Source: Agroathelia rolfsii (Eukaryota; Basidiomycota; Agaricomycetes; Amylocorticiales; Amylocorticiaceae). Taken from it: a stretch of DNA of 64,000 nt. Positions 48,801 to 60,600 of this stretch are shown in pieces. Position numbers and translations under genes: made by a program. Location: positions 1,426,001 to 1,490,000 of the forward strand of contig JABRWF010000006.1 of assembly GCA_018343915.1 (NCBI GenBank), written 5' to 3'. Below the pieces are notes generated by a model. The model ran no database searches. It had not been told where the DNA came from and worked only from the letters and a program-made list of their open reading frames with translations. Every line of letters begins with the position of its first letter. The stretch's first letter is position 1.

Positions 48801-49386
48801 TCGGAATCACACAGTTCCTGATCCGTGAGGGTATCGCTAAACTCGAGGAAGTCCGCGCTGCCGATGGTACGCTAGAGAATCTCTACGTCCGCGTAAGTCT
48901 CTCTCCCCCCCCCCCCGTTCCATTTTGTTGTTGCATTCCAATGCTGATTGACTGTTATCCCTGTCACCATCATCATTATCATCATCATCATCGCACATAG
49001 GTCGACCGCGAAAAGGTCCTGTCGATCGGCTCCCAGGTGGTAGGCAAGCTCCTCGTGGAGCTCCAAGTGCGCAAGAGCACGGCCGACGCGGCGGGCGCGC
49101 GCAAATACTATACCGAGCTGACGACGCCGCCCGTCAGTTGGGAGGGTGAGATCCGCGACTTTGTGATGAGCAAAAAGCTGGTGCGTTGTCATCATCTTTG
49201 CGATTTTCCACTTCTTCTCCTTCTAGGTCTTAAATGATTGATGTCTGTCTGCCTGTCTGTATCTAGCCCCGCAAGATCTTTGTGCAGCCTAACACTGTCG
49301 TCAAGGACGACGGCGAGGTGCAACTGGTCGAGTACCCACTCACGCCTGAGGGTGCTATCCAGAGTTTCATCGACAGGAAGCTATAA
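45833..49386 (+). CDS. dipeptidyl peptidase III (zinc metallopeptidase M49)
   Basis: Exopeptidase that removes dipeptides from the N-terminus of short peptides, mainly cytosolic. The active site [20 protein letters not shown] (HELLGH zinc motif, about 48067) and the third ligand in [19 protein letters not shown] (about 48424) are intact. Other family blocks: [56 protein letters not shown] sequence, [20 protein letters not shown] and [13 protein letters not shown]. The stop follows FIDRKL. About fifteen introns. The start is ambiguous: ATGs at 45833, 45956 ([17 protein letters not shown], presequence-like) and 46046 ([13 protein letters not shown], the usual length) are all in frame; I give the longest span. 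Four introns hold runs of 9 to 12 C. Confidence 0.92.
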
Positions 49387-49947
49387 AATCGAAGAGAAGT
49401 TAATCCAAACTAATAACCAATGACAAGCACTATCATCAAAAATTATCATAATACATATTGCAACTCTTATCATTGCGTTCGTACCCTTCGGTTGATTTCA
49501 TTTTTGGGGGTGATTATGCGCGGCTGTGTGGATGGACGTCCGTCTGGGGCATTCCCTGGCACACACACGTATACGCACTCGATAAAAGACAACTCGATGT
49601 CTATTAGGGCTTGGATGTACATAAAAAACTATTGTATATATACCATGCGACCATTAGCGAAAGTACCATTACTAGTGTGCGTGAGGAGGGATTAAAAAAA
49701 AAAAAGCAAGTGTCATCAGTGTTTGTGTGCATGTGGTGGGAAGAGACTGTCTATTTGCGGAGGAGGTATCACAGATTCATTATGGTATCGTCGGATAGGC
49801 GGGAGAAGTAGGGAAGGGCAGCGGTGATTGGATGGCTCCTTTTGTGCTGAGGAGAAAGAGTGACCGAAAAAAGTGTGAAGCGGTGGGGAAGGAGGGGGAG
49901 AGGGGAAGAGGGGGAGAGCACATGACCACGATAAAAAGAGCCAGCCA
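49387..49947. other. convergent 3' region
   Basis: About 560 bp between the stops of the DPP III gene (plus) and the PTC7-like gene (minus), holding both 3' untranslated regions. An A12 run lies near 49694-49705. Short frames on both strands lack recognisable content. Confidence 0.5.
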
Positions 49948-51605
49948 TCATTGCGTCTCGCGCACGAGACAGGTGACAACGGTCACACTGGAAATTGATA
50001 ATGAGCACTTGACCTAGATAAGAATAAATGGGGAACGGATCGACTTACTCATCTACTTTCTGTTGAGTGAAGGAGGCACGCATGGTGCAAGGCATCCGTT
50101 AGATGTTTCAATAGAAAGAGAAGAGGAAAAGACGACGCACTCCGCCTAGCCAATACAACCCAGCCTTGATACTCTCTCTCGCAAACGGAGTCAGCCGCCT
50201 TCTATCTTGCATGCACGCACGAGCGTAATCTACGACACGATCCGCAATGGTTTGCACTAACAGGTGCTCATCATCCATGCCTTCTTGACGTCGGATAAGG
50301 CTGGCAATGGAAGCCAGCTCGACAGGATAGACGTTGTCAGCCAGGCCATCGGTCTATATCATCGATAACTGTAAGTATGAGAAATAGAGGGATATACCAA
50401 TAACGAACATAGGCCATGACAATGTCTCCATCGCGCAGACGAGTCTCATACGGCGCTGCTGCAGACGGCTTATCCATAATGTTACCCCAGTACCGTCGCT
50501 TTTGATAAGGATATTTGCTTAATTGTCTGCGATGGATTTGAATTCCAGATGTTTAAAAAGAAAAGAAAAATACAGGACATCAAGATTGCATGCATACTTT
50601 GGGCAGTTGAATTCATGTGTTTGGCTTGCTTGTTGATAGATTACCTGGGAATTTCGAATGATAAGGTAGCCACTGTCGCCCAGACTGTTATATCAAAGCA
50701 CCAGTCAGCTCATTTTCACGCGAATTAATGATAAAGGGCTACTTTGCAGAGCGTAAGAGGCCGGATGAGGCGTTGATGGTTAGTAAGCATGCAGTACTAG
50801 AGCCTGTGAAGAAAAAGATGATATCGCTGGTATCAGCGACCCATGAGACATAGGGGTGGATGGCACGATGGCTACACACCCGCTTCTACGTATTTTTCTC
50901 GTAGGACGCCATCGTATGCGCCAGCAAGGCAGTCATACGGTGTCAACTCGCGACCAAGCACTAGTTCTGTACCTGAATGCTCAAGTACTGGATCATGCTC
51001 TGGCTCACCAGGCCAAGAATCTACGAACAAGGAGTTAGATATAAAGTCATGCAAGTAAAAGGCCTCAAAAGGAAGGGAAGAAGGCGAACCTCTGAATTGT
51101 TGATCAGCATGAAACATGAGGGCCTGAGAGAAGAGCGCTGGGTCGACACCAGAGTCTGCCCAGCCTCCAACACCATCTGCAACACCAAAGGCAACACCCT
51201 GTACAAGATATCAGTAAAAAGGCTGCTGCAAGCAAGGATATACACCCACAGAGTTTTTTCTCATCTGAATTCACGAGAAAGTTGTGTGAGCGTCTCGTCA
51301 TCACGAGACGATTCACAGTATCATACCTGCTGTATGAAGAAAAAGTCTTCGCCGGGGTCTTCAGGGTCGGGAGAAGAACTGTGTGTTCTAAGCATGCCAT
51401 CGCGCCAGTTTCTGATCGGACTCTTCTTTGGCCAGGGAACACGGTCTATGTTGGCGACGGGCTTGCCAGCCCAACTGGCAGCGACATGGAAGGTATATGG
51501 CTTGGGGGAATTCGAGGAATAGCGCAGACCACGACAAGCAGACCTGTTGAGGAGGCAGATCGCCGCCTTGCTTGGACGTAAAGATGTGTGAGAGAGAGAT
51601 AACAT
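49948..51605 (-). CDS. PTC7: PP2C-type protein phosphatase, Ptc7-like (mitochondrial)
   Basis: Metal-dependent Ser/Thr phosphatase of the Ptc7/PPTC7 family, known in yeast for control of coenzyme Q synthesis in mitochondria. The ATG at 51605 gives MLSLSHTSLRPSKAAICLLN, a presequence-like leader, then YTFHVAASWAGKP. Catalytic blocks: DPGEDFFFIQQ, GVAFGVADGVGGWADSGVDP (metal-binding Asp), SLGDSGYLIIRNSQ, DGLADNVYPVELASIASLIR, and GLYWLGGKVDDVTVVTCLV with the final Asp pair, ending RETQ. Six or so introns. Joining LGG to VTVV requires an 11-nt exon at 50049-50059 with an AG before it and GTAAGT after it, which restores KVDD. An in-frame ATG at 51725 would add 40 residues lacking targeting character. 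Divergent from POP4. Confidence 0.88.
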
Positions 51606-51994
51606 GGGGACTGGGATGGGGTAGAACGAGGGAGGGATTGGGACAAGGCTGTACTGGACTTGGGACTTGGGCCCTTTAGAATAGACACGGTTCTGTGCAG
51701 GGACGGTCACGTGCACTGACATCAATGGCCCCCCTGCTAGTGGCTCCCCCAGATTTGGACCACATTGTTACAGCAATAATATAATACCGTCCTGATGCCC
51801 CCGACCGGATGATCATCGATCATCATGCATGACGCCCTACATCTATATCTACTTATCTTTTTCAACGTGCTGCAATTCTGCTAAGGTCGTAGGCCAAATC
51901 ATTGTCACGTGGGATGAGTCCGGATATGAGCCGTTTTGCGACGTCCATCCGAGTGTCTTGAAGCGAGGCCAGGTTCAGGTCAGGCCATGTAAAC
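51606..51994. promoter_or_regulatory. shared upstream region of the PTC7-like gene and POP4
   Basis: About 390 bp between two start codons facing away from each other, so both promoters should lie here. GATCATCGATCATCATGCATGA near 51811-51832 is palindrome-rich. No known factor site was assigned. Confidence 0.4.
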
Positions 51995-53080
51995 ATGTCT
52001 CAGGCCCCCATCGACATCTACAAAGAGCCGCCCGTGATCAAGGTGCATACACGAATAGACCATCCTATGTATGGCACTGGCACCGGAACCTCACATGCTA
52101 TTAGTAGGGCGAACGAGTAAAATTATCCATCGACGCGCCTTTCACTCCACAATGGATACAATCCAATCTATCCCAAGTGGCAGATCCCTCCGTAGCCTAC
52201 GCAAGTCGTATCCAGAAGCGCCAGACTGTGCTCGAGAACCCTGCCCGCGAGAGTAAAACGCGAACTAAAGCCAAAGAAGCTCTTGAAAAGAAGAAAGAGC
52301 TCAAGCAGCGGAAATCAACTGCTATCCTAAGCCGTAGCACAGCCAAGCGCCAAGGACTGTGGACATTGGAACCGACACAGGCAAAGTAGGCATGAGGCCT
52401 TGTGAAAACGTGGGGAACCTGGTACTCATTAATGTGACTTTTTTTTTTTTTGCAGATTCAGTCTTTTTCTGCCGTTGCACCATCTATGGCTCGACTACAT
52501 GTCTGAACTGCTTGGTCTGCCGACTCGGACGGAGAACATCAAGACACCATCTGGGGCTCTCATGCCCTCAGCAGGCGCAATGCATGCTAAGCTTGTGAAA
52601 GCAGACTTTCACGGATCAATTATGCAAGGTAAGCATGTATCGTGACGAGGTGATTTCACCGCTGATGTCTTCTTTAGTACGGCAAAGTAAAAATGCAAGT
52701 CTAGTCGGCGTGGGTGGAATCGTCATCCATGAGACTGAGAATGCATTCAAAGTGATTACTCGAAAGAACCAGCAAAAATGTCCGTTATTTTGTTTATCAT
52801 TGTCGTAGAGCTCTAGTATTCATCTTTTGGCTCTTCTCCAGTGATACCTAAAGCGAGGTCAATATTTGCTTTTTCAGTGCCTCTCTATTCCACTGTCCCA
52901 CCGTCTTCGAAAACTAATGATGATGGATCGAACCTGTCTAACACTGAGAAGCCGCGAGAATACGAAACTGTGCTGGATGGCCCTCATATCGAGTTTGAGC
53001 TCTATGGCAATCAGTTCTGTTTCCGTGCTGCAGAGAGGGCAGGCAAAAAGTTCAAATACAAAGAAACCATAGAACTTTAG
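51995..53080 (+). CDS. POP4: RNase P/MRP protein subunit POP4 (Rpp29)
   Basis: Protein subunit of the nuclear RNase P and RNase MRP ribonucleoproteins, which process pre-tRNA 5' ends and pre-rRNA. The ATG at 51995 gives MSQAPIDIYKEPPVIK; an intron (52043 to about 52108) joins GERVKLSIDAPFTPQWIQSN. A basic helical stretch (TRTKAKEALEKKKELKQRKS) precedes the Sm-like core: LWLDYMSELLGLPTR, HAKLVKADFHGSIMQV, ASLVGVGGIVIHETENAFKV, ITRKNQQKLIPK and FELYGNQFCFRAAERAGKKF. The stop follows KYKETIEL. Four introns with GT/AG borders. The diagnostic GxxGIVxxET-x-NxFxVxT block is complete. Convergent with the LRR gene, with 170 bp between stops. Confidence 0.93.
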
Positions 53081-53251
53081 GATGCATTGTCACTCATGAT
53101 AACGTTCAGGCGCAATGGAATGTATCGTAAATAACGAATGTGTTGAATAGGTGACTGTACAGTTACATTGGTATAAGGTATTTAAGAAACTGAACAAATG
53201 CCCCTTCGATTGTGAAACACGACATATGATACTCCAACATTTAGAATGAGG

Positions 53252-55253
53252 TTATTTCCTCCGAAATGGATTCCTTTTCAAAGGCTGTGCTGTACTGGAT
53301 ACGGGATCCTGAGTATTCAAATTCGAAGGTGGAGCAGAAACCGCTTCGTCCATACGACGTCGTTTCATGGCCAGCAAATTATCTATCACACCCTGCATTG
53401 GGTTCTGCTTCATCTCAGGCCTTTTTACGGCTTGAGGTGTGGATGTAATGTTATTGTCAGCCGGAAAATTCGAGTTCTTTTTGCTCTTGGCTAGTGGAGT
53501 ATTAGTGGAGGAATCCTTATCGACAGCATCCCAGGGCGGTGGCGGGCGAAACAGGCAAAGTCGTTCGTCGCCTAGATTACGCTCCAATGGAACTCGCAAT
53601 AGCCGACGTGGGTTTCGAACATTGTGATAAAATTCTGAGGTGGAGGCCCCTAGGGCAGTGTTTGCGGCTGCGGCACTAGTGTTGGCGGATTGTGAGCTCA
53701 ACATGCCGCCAGCCTGATTGAGATACCTTGAGTCTAAAAAAAAAGAGTCAAATAGAATGAGATGATAATGACACGAACGTATGTATTCTGGCCATCCAGC
53801 GGTCCATCTTCGGTCTCATCCTCGCTTGCTGTCGAGCTGTGTTCCTGTCGCGCATTTCTGTCCTCTTCATCACTATCATAGAGGTCATCATGCCATCCTA
53901 TACCCGGCCAATAGGAATCATCATCGTCATCACGGGAACCGTAAGAAGGTCGCATCAATCTTCCCTCTTCCTGGGCTGGTGCATTATCTATAGCATGTAA
54001 TCGACGGATTTGCCTTTCGGTCAATGCACTGGCATTCTCCTCTCTCTCTACCCGACGCGCAAGCAGATCTGAGTTTCCTGTCATGAAAGAAGGTCCCACG
54101 GACGACGATGAAGACGACGCCTCGTATTGCGATGCCGGTTCGTTTTTCGTAAAAACAACATAGGTGTTTTCACCTAGGACATCGGTCTTGGGCTTATGAT
54201 TAAATGGGTATAGTTGAGGGATGGTATCGCGCAGATAGTGTAATCGGTTGACTTGAATTGTGTAAACAGTTGGGTTCGGCCCAGGAGTGGTGTACTCGTG
54301 ATCGATGCGGAGGTTTTCCAGAGCAGCGGACATCGGTACAGGAGGAAAGTACGATGCTCTGATTAATGCGTTTGCTGGACTCAGGAAATTCTCGGAGGAT
54401 GCTGCGCAATTTCGTGTGCATTTCGTGCCACGAACATCTAGATTTAAACCCCAAGTTGAATGTAATAGTCAAATGATGTATGAGATATAGTACCGACGAC
54501 AGATAGCAGCCTAAATGACTGCAAGACACGGAGTATTTTGTTATCTATGGCAGGACAGTCTCTGAGAGATAGTATCCTCAACCGCCAGGGTCCGTGGAAT
54601 TCGTAGTCTGTACTTGCATCGTGGTCCCCTGTCACTCTTGTTTGACATCTGGCCAAAACGGTCAAGCCATAGGCTGTTAGGGAGGTACGTCCGGCATCAA
54701 GTGCACTCAGAAGATGGAGCTCTTTCAACGCCACGATACTCTCGTCAGTAAGCTGGTGGCAACCATATAATTCCAATACTGTGAGGAGAGTAAAATACGG
54801 AGAGGCAGGAATCTCTTGTAGTTCAGGTAGATAGCTGTCTGACAGCGCCATGGTGTACGTTCGGAAGTGGTCAGGTAAGGTGCCTGAGTATAATTGGACG
54901 AGACCGGCCCAGAATCGGGGATCTATTGACGAGAGAGAGAGATCCTGTTCGGATGAACGGTAATATTGAGGAACAAGAAAGCGGAGAACATCGTCTGCTG
55001 AAGTCCCTCCGATCAAGTATTTGATTCTGCGTGGCCCAAGTGCGTGCCATATGTGCGGGTATGCCCATAGATGATGTATACACAATGAGAATAGAGAAGG
55101 CACTCCACGAGAAACTGTGACTTTGGGCAATTCAGGATCGTCATAGGGAGGACGAGGGATATCAGGCTGAGATATGATGGATTTTGTAATGGATACTCCC
55201 GCTTCGTCGTATGAATGTGTTTTTTCCCTGTGTTGAAGAACAATTCGGCTCAT
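53252..55253 (-). CDS. leucine-rich-repeat (RNI-like) protein, function unknown
   Basis: Fungal protein with a short set of leucine-rich repeats. The ATG at 55253 gives MSRIVLQHREKTHSYDEAGV. The repeats lie in the first exon: FTLLTVLELYGCHQLTDESI, ALKELHLLSALDAGRTSLTA and LRILSLRDCPAIDNKILRVL, with spacing like RNI/AMN1-type repeats. After an intron near 54440-54495, a second exon continues DVRGTKCTRNCAASSENFL and then a disordered region with SSSSSSV, DDDDDSYWPGIGWHDDLYD and ASEDETEDGPLDGQNT. The last exon (53252 to about 53730) is basic at its end: MKRRRMDEAVS and LKRNPFRRK, a possible nuclear localisation signal. No F-box is clear. The role is not inferable from its neighbours. Confidence 0.75.
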
Positions 55254-55508
55254 GTTGGAAACAGTAGCACTTCAGTCGTGGTTTAAGGCAACTCCCAACG
55301 TAATAATACAATTCCAAGTTTACTTCGGAAGCAAAGCAGCATTGCATTCCCAACATACAGCCACCCATATCAAAATTCCACACGGCCACATGCATACCAA
55401 GCTGAGCTCAGGACAATCTGTACAATTCAAGTTAGAGTAGAGAGCAAGATGTTTGACGACAATAGATTAAAGATGTTGTATATAATATTACTTTGTAAGA
55501 TAAATACT

Positions 55509-57370
55509 CTAGAGGAAATCCAGTCCAACTCCAAGCTGGAAGCCCTTCCTCGTTCCATCACTCTTGCTGGCCACCAAAGGTACACCAAAGTTCAACTCGA
55601 TGCGAATAGGATCAAAGCGATATACGAATCCTAGGCCAGCAGACACAGAAGGCTTGCTAACACAAGCTTGGATGTTTTCTGAGAGCGGCCGTGCTGTAAA
55701 TAAGAAGTCAGAATTTGGGTTTGAATGGCCGGACGTCTAATGTGACTTGCATTTGTCTATTGTATCTAGTCGCCCGGCGTTAAGATATGCTTGCAATTTT
55801 ATTGGCCAATGGGGTTTTCGGGGGACATCCGTTATAACACTGACACCTGTGGACCAGAAGATGTCTCCTCCGAGGGAATCCACTTTACAAATAGGTAAAG
55901 ATCAGAAAGAGAAAATGGCACGATATCTTCGTGGAGACGTACCACCATCACGAGGACCCATTCCATTCGCACGGAATGACCGAACACTCATAGGACCACC
56001 GAGTTGGAATCTGTCAGAGAAATGGGGAGAGCGATTGATGCCCCATAATATTCCTGAGCGTGCAGCGAAAGACAAAGTCTAGGATACATGGTATTGATCA
56101 GAAATGCGGAGGAGACAAGATGGAATCCATTTACAATTCCAGAAGTGATTTGTCGAGATAGTTGGGTTTCTCCTTGACTCTTGAAGAACGACGCATCACC
56201 ACCCAAACCGGCAAACTCCTGCTGCAGCTTAACGAGGGCACCGCGTGTGGCAGCGATTCTGTCATCGCGTGTATCAAGTGTCCATGTGTGGGAAATGGCA
56301 GATTTGGTAGATTGGCCAGCTTCTTCCCGCATGCTAGGATATCAAGTGTCAATGACCATAAAATAAGAATTACAAGTAGATACAGACCTCAGAGAAGCCG
56401 TTGGCGTCAGACCACCAACATGACGGAGCACAGCTTCATATGAAAACTCATGAGAGCCATGTGAAAGCAAGTTAGACTAGAAGAGGTCTGAATACGTGAT
56501 AATGTAGAAAAATAAAACAAAACCGACCCGTATGGTTGCCTTAACACCTCTCAGACCCTCGCTCGAGCTGGCATAGCTAGTATGATCACGCTCGGTGGCA
56601 TATACGGAAATGTCGCCGTGTGTGTTGAGATTACTAGAGAGCGGGGCCGAAAATATACCATAGAGAGACCTTTTGGTGGTCGTTCCGACTGACATGTTAG
56701 CCTCTAGGAATTCGGCACCACCAAAGACATTACGAATGCGACCTGTTACACTCTGGGGAGCAATGAGCAATCAGAGATGGTGTGTGCAGCAATTGGTTCT
56801 ATTATACCGCATTGCCTTCGTTGTTGCCAAACTCGGTGGCAGTTTTGAGGAAATAACGACCTTTCTCTCGAGCATTGAAGACGATATCGACATCATTGGG
56901 CTGAGCAAGCTCATGTCTACTGCGTTCCAGCCTAGCCTCTAGGTTTTTGAATATGTCTGTGGACTGCAGAATATGGTTTATTCGGCGAGTAGCATGTAGC
57001 ACGGATTCAAGATTCGAAGGCTGGTCCTCGGTGGACGCTGGGATGAGAGGTGTAATAATTGATCGCAAGAAGGATTGGCGTGTATTGATTGCACCATCGA
57101 CACGGACGGCAGAGACACGCAAGGGTGTTTGCAAGTTGGTAGTTACCTGTGTACCGCATGAACTCGCGTGTATGCACAACAACCGAAGCAATTGTCAATG
57201 GGCATAGGACTGACCAGCTCGGAGAGATGCATAACAGCAGACTCATATTCGCCACGAACTTTCCTGGCAACACGCGCCTCCTGCCATTTCTTCAGGGCTT
57301 CCAGGTCGTCTGGCAGAGGTTCGCCATCGCCGGGGTTGACGCTGTTTGCGAGTGGTGGACTGAGCGGCAT
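55509..57370 (-). CDS. SAM50: SAM50/Tob55, mitochondrial outer-membrane beta-barrel assembly factor
   Basis: Core barrel of the sorting and assembly machinery, which inserts beta-barrel proteins in the mitochondrial outer membrane (Omp85 family). The ATG at 57370 gives MPLSPPLANSVNPGDGEPLP; the POTRA-like part reads PLRVSAVRVDGAINTRQSFL, IFKNLEARLERS and NDVDIVFNAREKGRYFLKTA. Barrel blocks: SVTGRIRNVFGGAEFLEANM, SVGTTTKRSLYGIFSAPL, EGLRGVKATIRSNLL, SHEFSYEAVLRHVG, and at the C-terminus VSAGLGFVYRFDPIRIELNF with GFQLGVGLDFL and stop, the typical last strands. About seven introns. It is divergent from FKS1 with about 320 bp between start codons. Confidence 0.92.
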
Positions 57371-57693
57371 GCCAGTGTTGTGTGATTGATGATGATGCTA
57401 TAGTGCTGCAGGCAGGCGGAAGCAAAGGTAGCAATAAACCACGTGAAAGCACGTGACTCGGCAGTCGGAAACCGGAAGGAGACAAGCCCTGTCTGAGCTC
57501 AAAGTAGACTGCAACGACGCAGGGCAACTGCACAACCACATCCGAGTTTCTTCTTCATCCTCCTCCTCTCGCCAGCCAGGTCCTGGTCAACGGCAGCGCG
57601 CACAATCGCTTTCACTGGCACTTCACGAACCCATCTTTGGCCCATTAATTGATTTAACGCCGTCCATTCCTTACTTGCATCCTTCTCTAGTTC
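57371..57693. promoter_or_regulatory. shared upstream region of SAM50 and FKS1
   Basis: About 320 bp between start codons of two divergent genes; both promoters must fit here. It contains a CT-rich tract near 57550-57580 on plus, ahead of the FKS1 start, of the kind common at fungal promoters of highly expressed genes. No factor site identified. Confidence 0.45.
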
Positions 57694-60600
57694 ATGGCAG
57701 CCCGCCCACCCCCGCCCCCTGGCCCGGGCAGACCTGGTCCTGGTCCCCACAACCCGTTTGATCAAGGTTATGCTCGCGGTCCTCAGCGCGGTCCACCTCA
57801 GCCATTGCAACCCCAGCAACAGCCATATCTCCAGGCACGTCGTGACTACGATCCTGACAATAATGCATATGGCAGTACCACTCGTTTGGCAGAGCCAGCG
57901 TCATTTAGCAGTAGTGAGTGACCGATGCTCATTGAATTTAGTGGGGCTTACTAAACCTTTCAAGGTCATATTTCCCTTACTTCCGAAAATCAGTACGGCA
58001 ATCCAGGCTATGCTGCCTCTGTTTCGGAGTCTGTAGCTAGCCAAGCGCAGGGATCACCCTTCGGAGACAATCCCACCGGCGGGTCAACCGAGCCCTACCC
58101 GGCGTGGACTTCCGATCGTGAGATACCCATGTCCATGGAGGAAATAGAAGACATCTTTCTTGACCTCGCACAAAAGTTCGGATTCCAGAGAGATTCCATG
58201 CGGAACATGGTAAGCACTCCTCGTCTACATCTCCTTATGTATTCGACTCATGATGTAAACAGTTTGACTTCCTCATGACACAACTGGAGTCCCGTGCCTC
58301 CCGTATGTCTCCAAACCAAGCTCTTTTGACCTTGCATGCGGACTATATCGGGGGCCCAAATGCCAACTATCGAAAATGGTACTTTGCTGCCCAGCTCAAT
58401 CTCGATGATGCTGTTGGCCAGCAGCAAAACCCTGGTCTGCAGCGCCTACGAAGCGTCAAAGGTGGGGGCGCTGGCAAGAATAAACACTTGGACAGTGCTA
58501 CTAATCGCTGGCGCACCGCCATGAGTAACATGAGCCAATATGATCGACTACGTCAGATCGCCCTGTTCCTCCTATGCTGGGGCGAAGCGGGCAACGTTCG
58601 TTTTGTTCCAGAGACTCTGTGCTTCATCTTCAAATGTGCGGATGACTACTACCGTAGTCCTGAGTGTCAAAACTCAGAGGCCGTTGTTCCCGAGGGTGTC
58701 TATCTCAAGACCATCATCAGGCCGTTATACAACTTCATGCGGGATCAAGGTTACGAAGTTGTAGAAGGCAAATTCGTCCGAAAAGAGAAAGACCATGATC
58801 AAATTATTGGTTATGATGACATTAACCAGCTTTTCTGGTATCCAGAAGGTTTAAGTCGGATCGTAATGGCCGGCGGGGTATGTACTTCTGTTCTATTTTG
58901 GGCTCGGGCACAAGCTCATCTTGCGTATACAGGGTCGTCTCGTAGACCTTCCTCCTGCTCAGCGCTTCCTCAAGTTGAGGGAGGTACAGTGGGAGCGTGT
59001 CTTCTTTAAGACATATTTCGAGAAGCGCTCCTCAGCCCACCTCCTGGTTAACTTCAACCGCATCTGGATTTTGCACATCTCTTTCTACTTTTTCTACACG
59101 GCCTTCAATTCGCCTAAGGTATACGCCCCACACAACAGTTCAAACCCGTCTGTACCCATGACATGGTCTGCAACGGCCCTGGGCGGAGCGGTGGCTACCA
59201 CGATAATGCTGCTCGCCACGATTTTCGAATTCTCTTACATCCCTACGACCTGGCATAATGCCTCCCATCTCACCACTCGATTCCTTTTCCTTATTATCAT
59301 ACTTGCTCTCACCGGAGGTCCAACGTTCTATATTGCTCTCGTGGATGGTAGGGAATCGTCGGCGCAAATAGCCACCATTATTGCTTATGTGCAATTCGGT
59401 ATCTCCGTTGTTGCCACCCTCGCTTTTGGCATTATTCCCTCGGGACGTATGTTTGGCGATCGTGTTGCAGGCAAGGCGCGCAAATACATGGCCTCACAAA
59501 CCTTCACGGCCTCTTATCCCGATCTGGCACCCTCCGCCCGCTGGGCTTCAATCACCTTATGGGCTCTTGTTTTTGGTTGCAAATTCATCGAATCGTACTT
59601 CTTCCTGGCTTCCTCCTTTGCTCTGCCTATTGCTGTCATGGCCCGCACCAAGGTCCAAGGGTGTAGCGATGTGTACTTCGGCAACGTACTATGCACGAAC
59701 CAAGTACCATTCACTCTGGCCCTTATGTATGTGATGGATCTGGTTCTCTTCTTCTTGGACACGTACCTCTGGTACATCATTTGGAACGTGGTATTCAGTA
59801 TTTCGCGAAGCTTCAACTTGGGCTTGTCGATCTGGACGCCCTGGAGAGATATCTTCACACGCATGCCGAAGAGAATATACGCCAAGCTACTCGCTACTGG
59901 CCACATGGAAGGTAGATTCAAACCCAAGGTATATTGATCAGATCTATGCTTTGTCAGGCCGTAGAACTCACACCATTGTAACAGATTCTTGTGTCGCAAA
60001 TCTGGAATGCCGTAATCATCTCTATGTACCGGGAGCATTTGCTGAGCATCGACTACGTCCAGCGTCTGCTCTACCACCAGGTCGATGGTCCTGATGGTCG
60101 CCGAACGTTGCGCGCGCCTGCGTTCTTTACGAATCAAGGCAAGCAGAACAACTTCTTCCCACCTGGTGGAGAGGCGGAACGTCGTATCTCCTTCTTCGCT
60201 TCTTCTCTTACCACCGCTCTCCCGGAGGCTCTTCCCGTCGATGCCATGCCCACGTTCACTGTCCTCGTTCCCCACTACTCCGAAAAGATCCTGCTCAGTC
60301 TTCGCGAGATCATCCGAGAGGAGGATCAGAGCACCCGGGTTACCCTGCTGGAGTACCTGAAGCAGCTTCACCCGGTCGAGTGGGATAACTTCGTCAAGGA
60401 TACTAAAATCCTGGCTGAAGAAAACGACCTCATGGACGGAACTGGCACCGTGTCCGAGAAGAACGACAAGACAGATGACTTGCCTTTCTACTGCATCGGT
60501 TTCAAGACCTCGTCTCCGGAATATACCCTGCGTACGCGTATCTGGGCTTCCTTGCGCGCTCAAACGCTCTACCGTACTGTCTCTGGCATGATGAACTACT

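Noticed and set aside
48905..48916. C12 run considered as an assembly gap or sequencing error
   Set aside because: It is intronic, and similar shorter runs occur in three other introns of the same gene, so it does not break any frame and is better treated as real pending re-sequencing.
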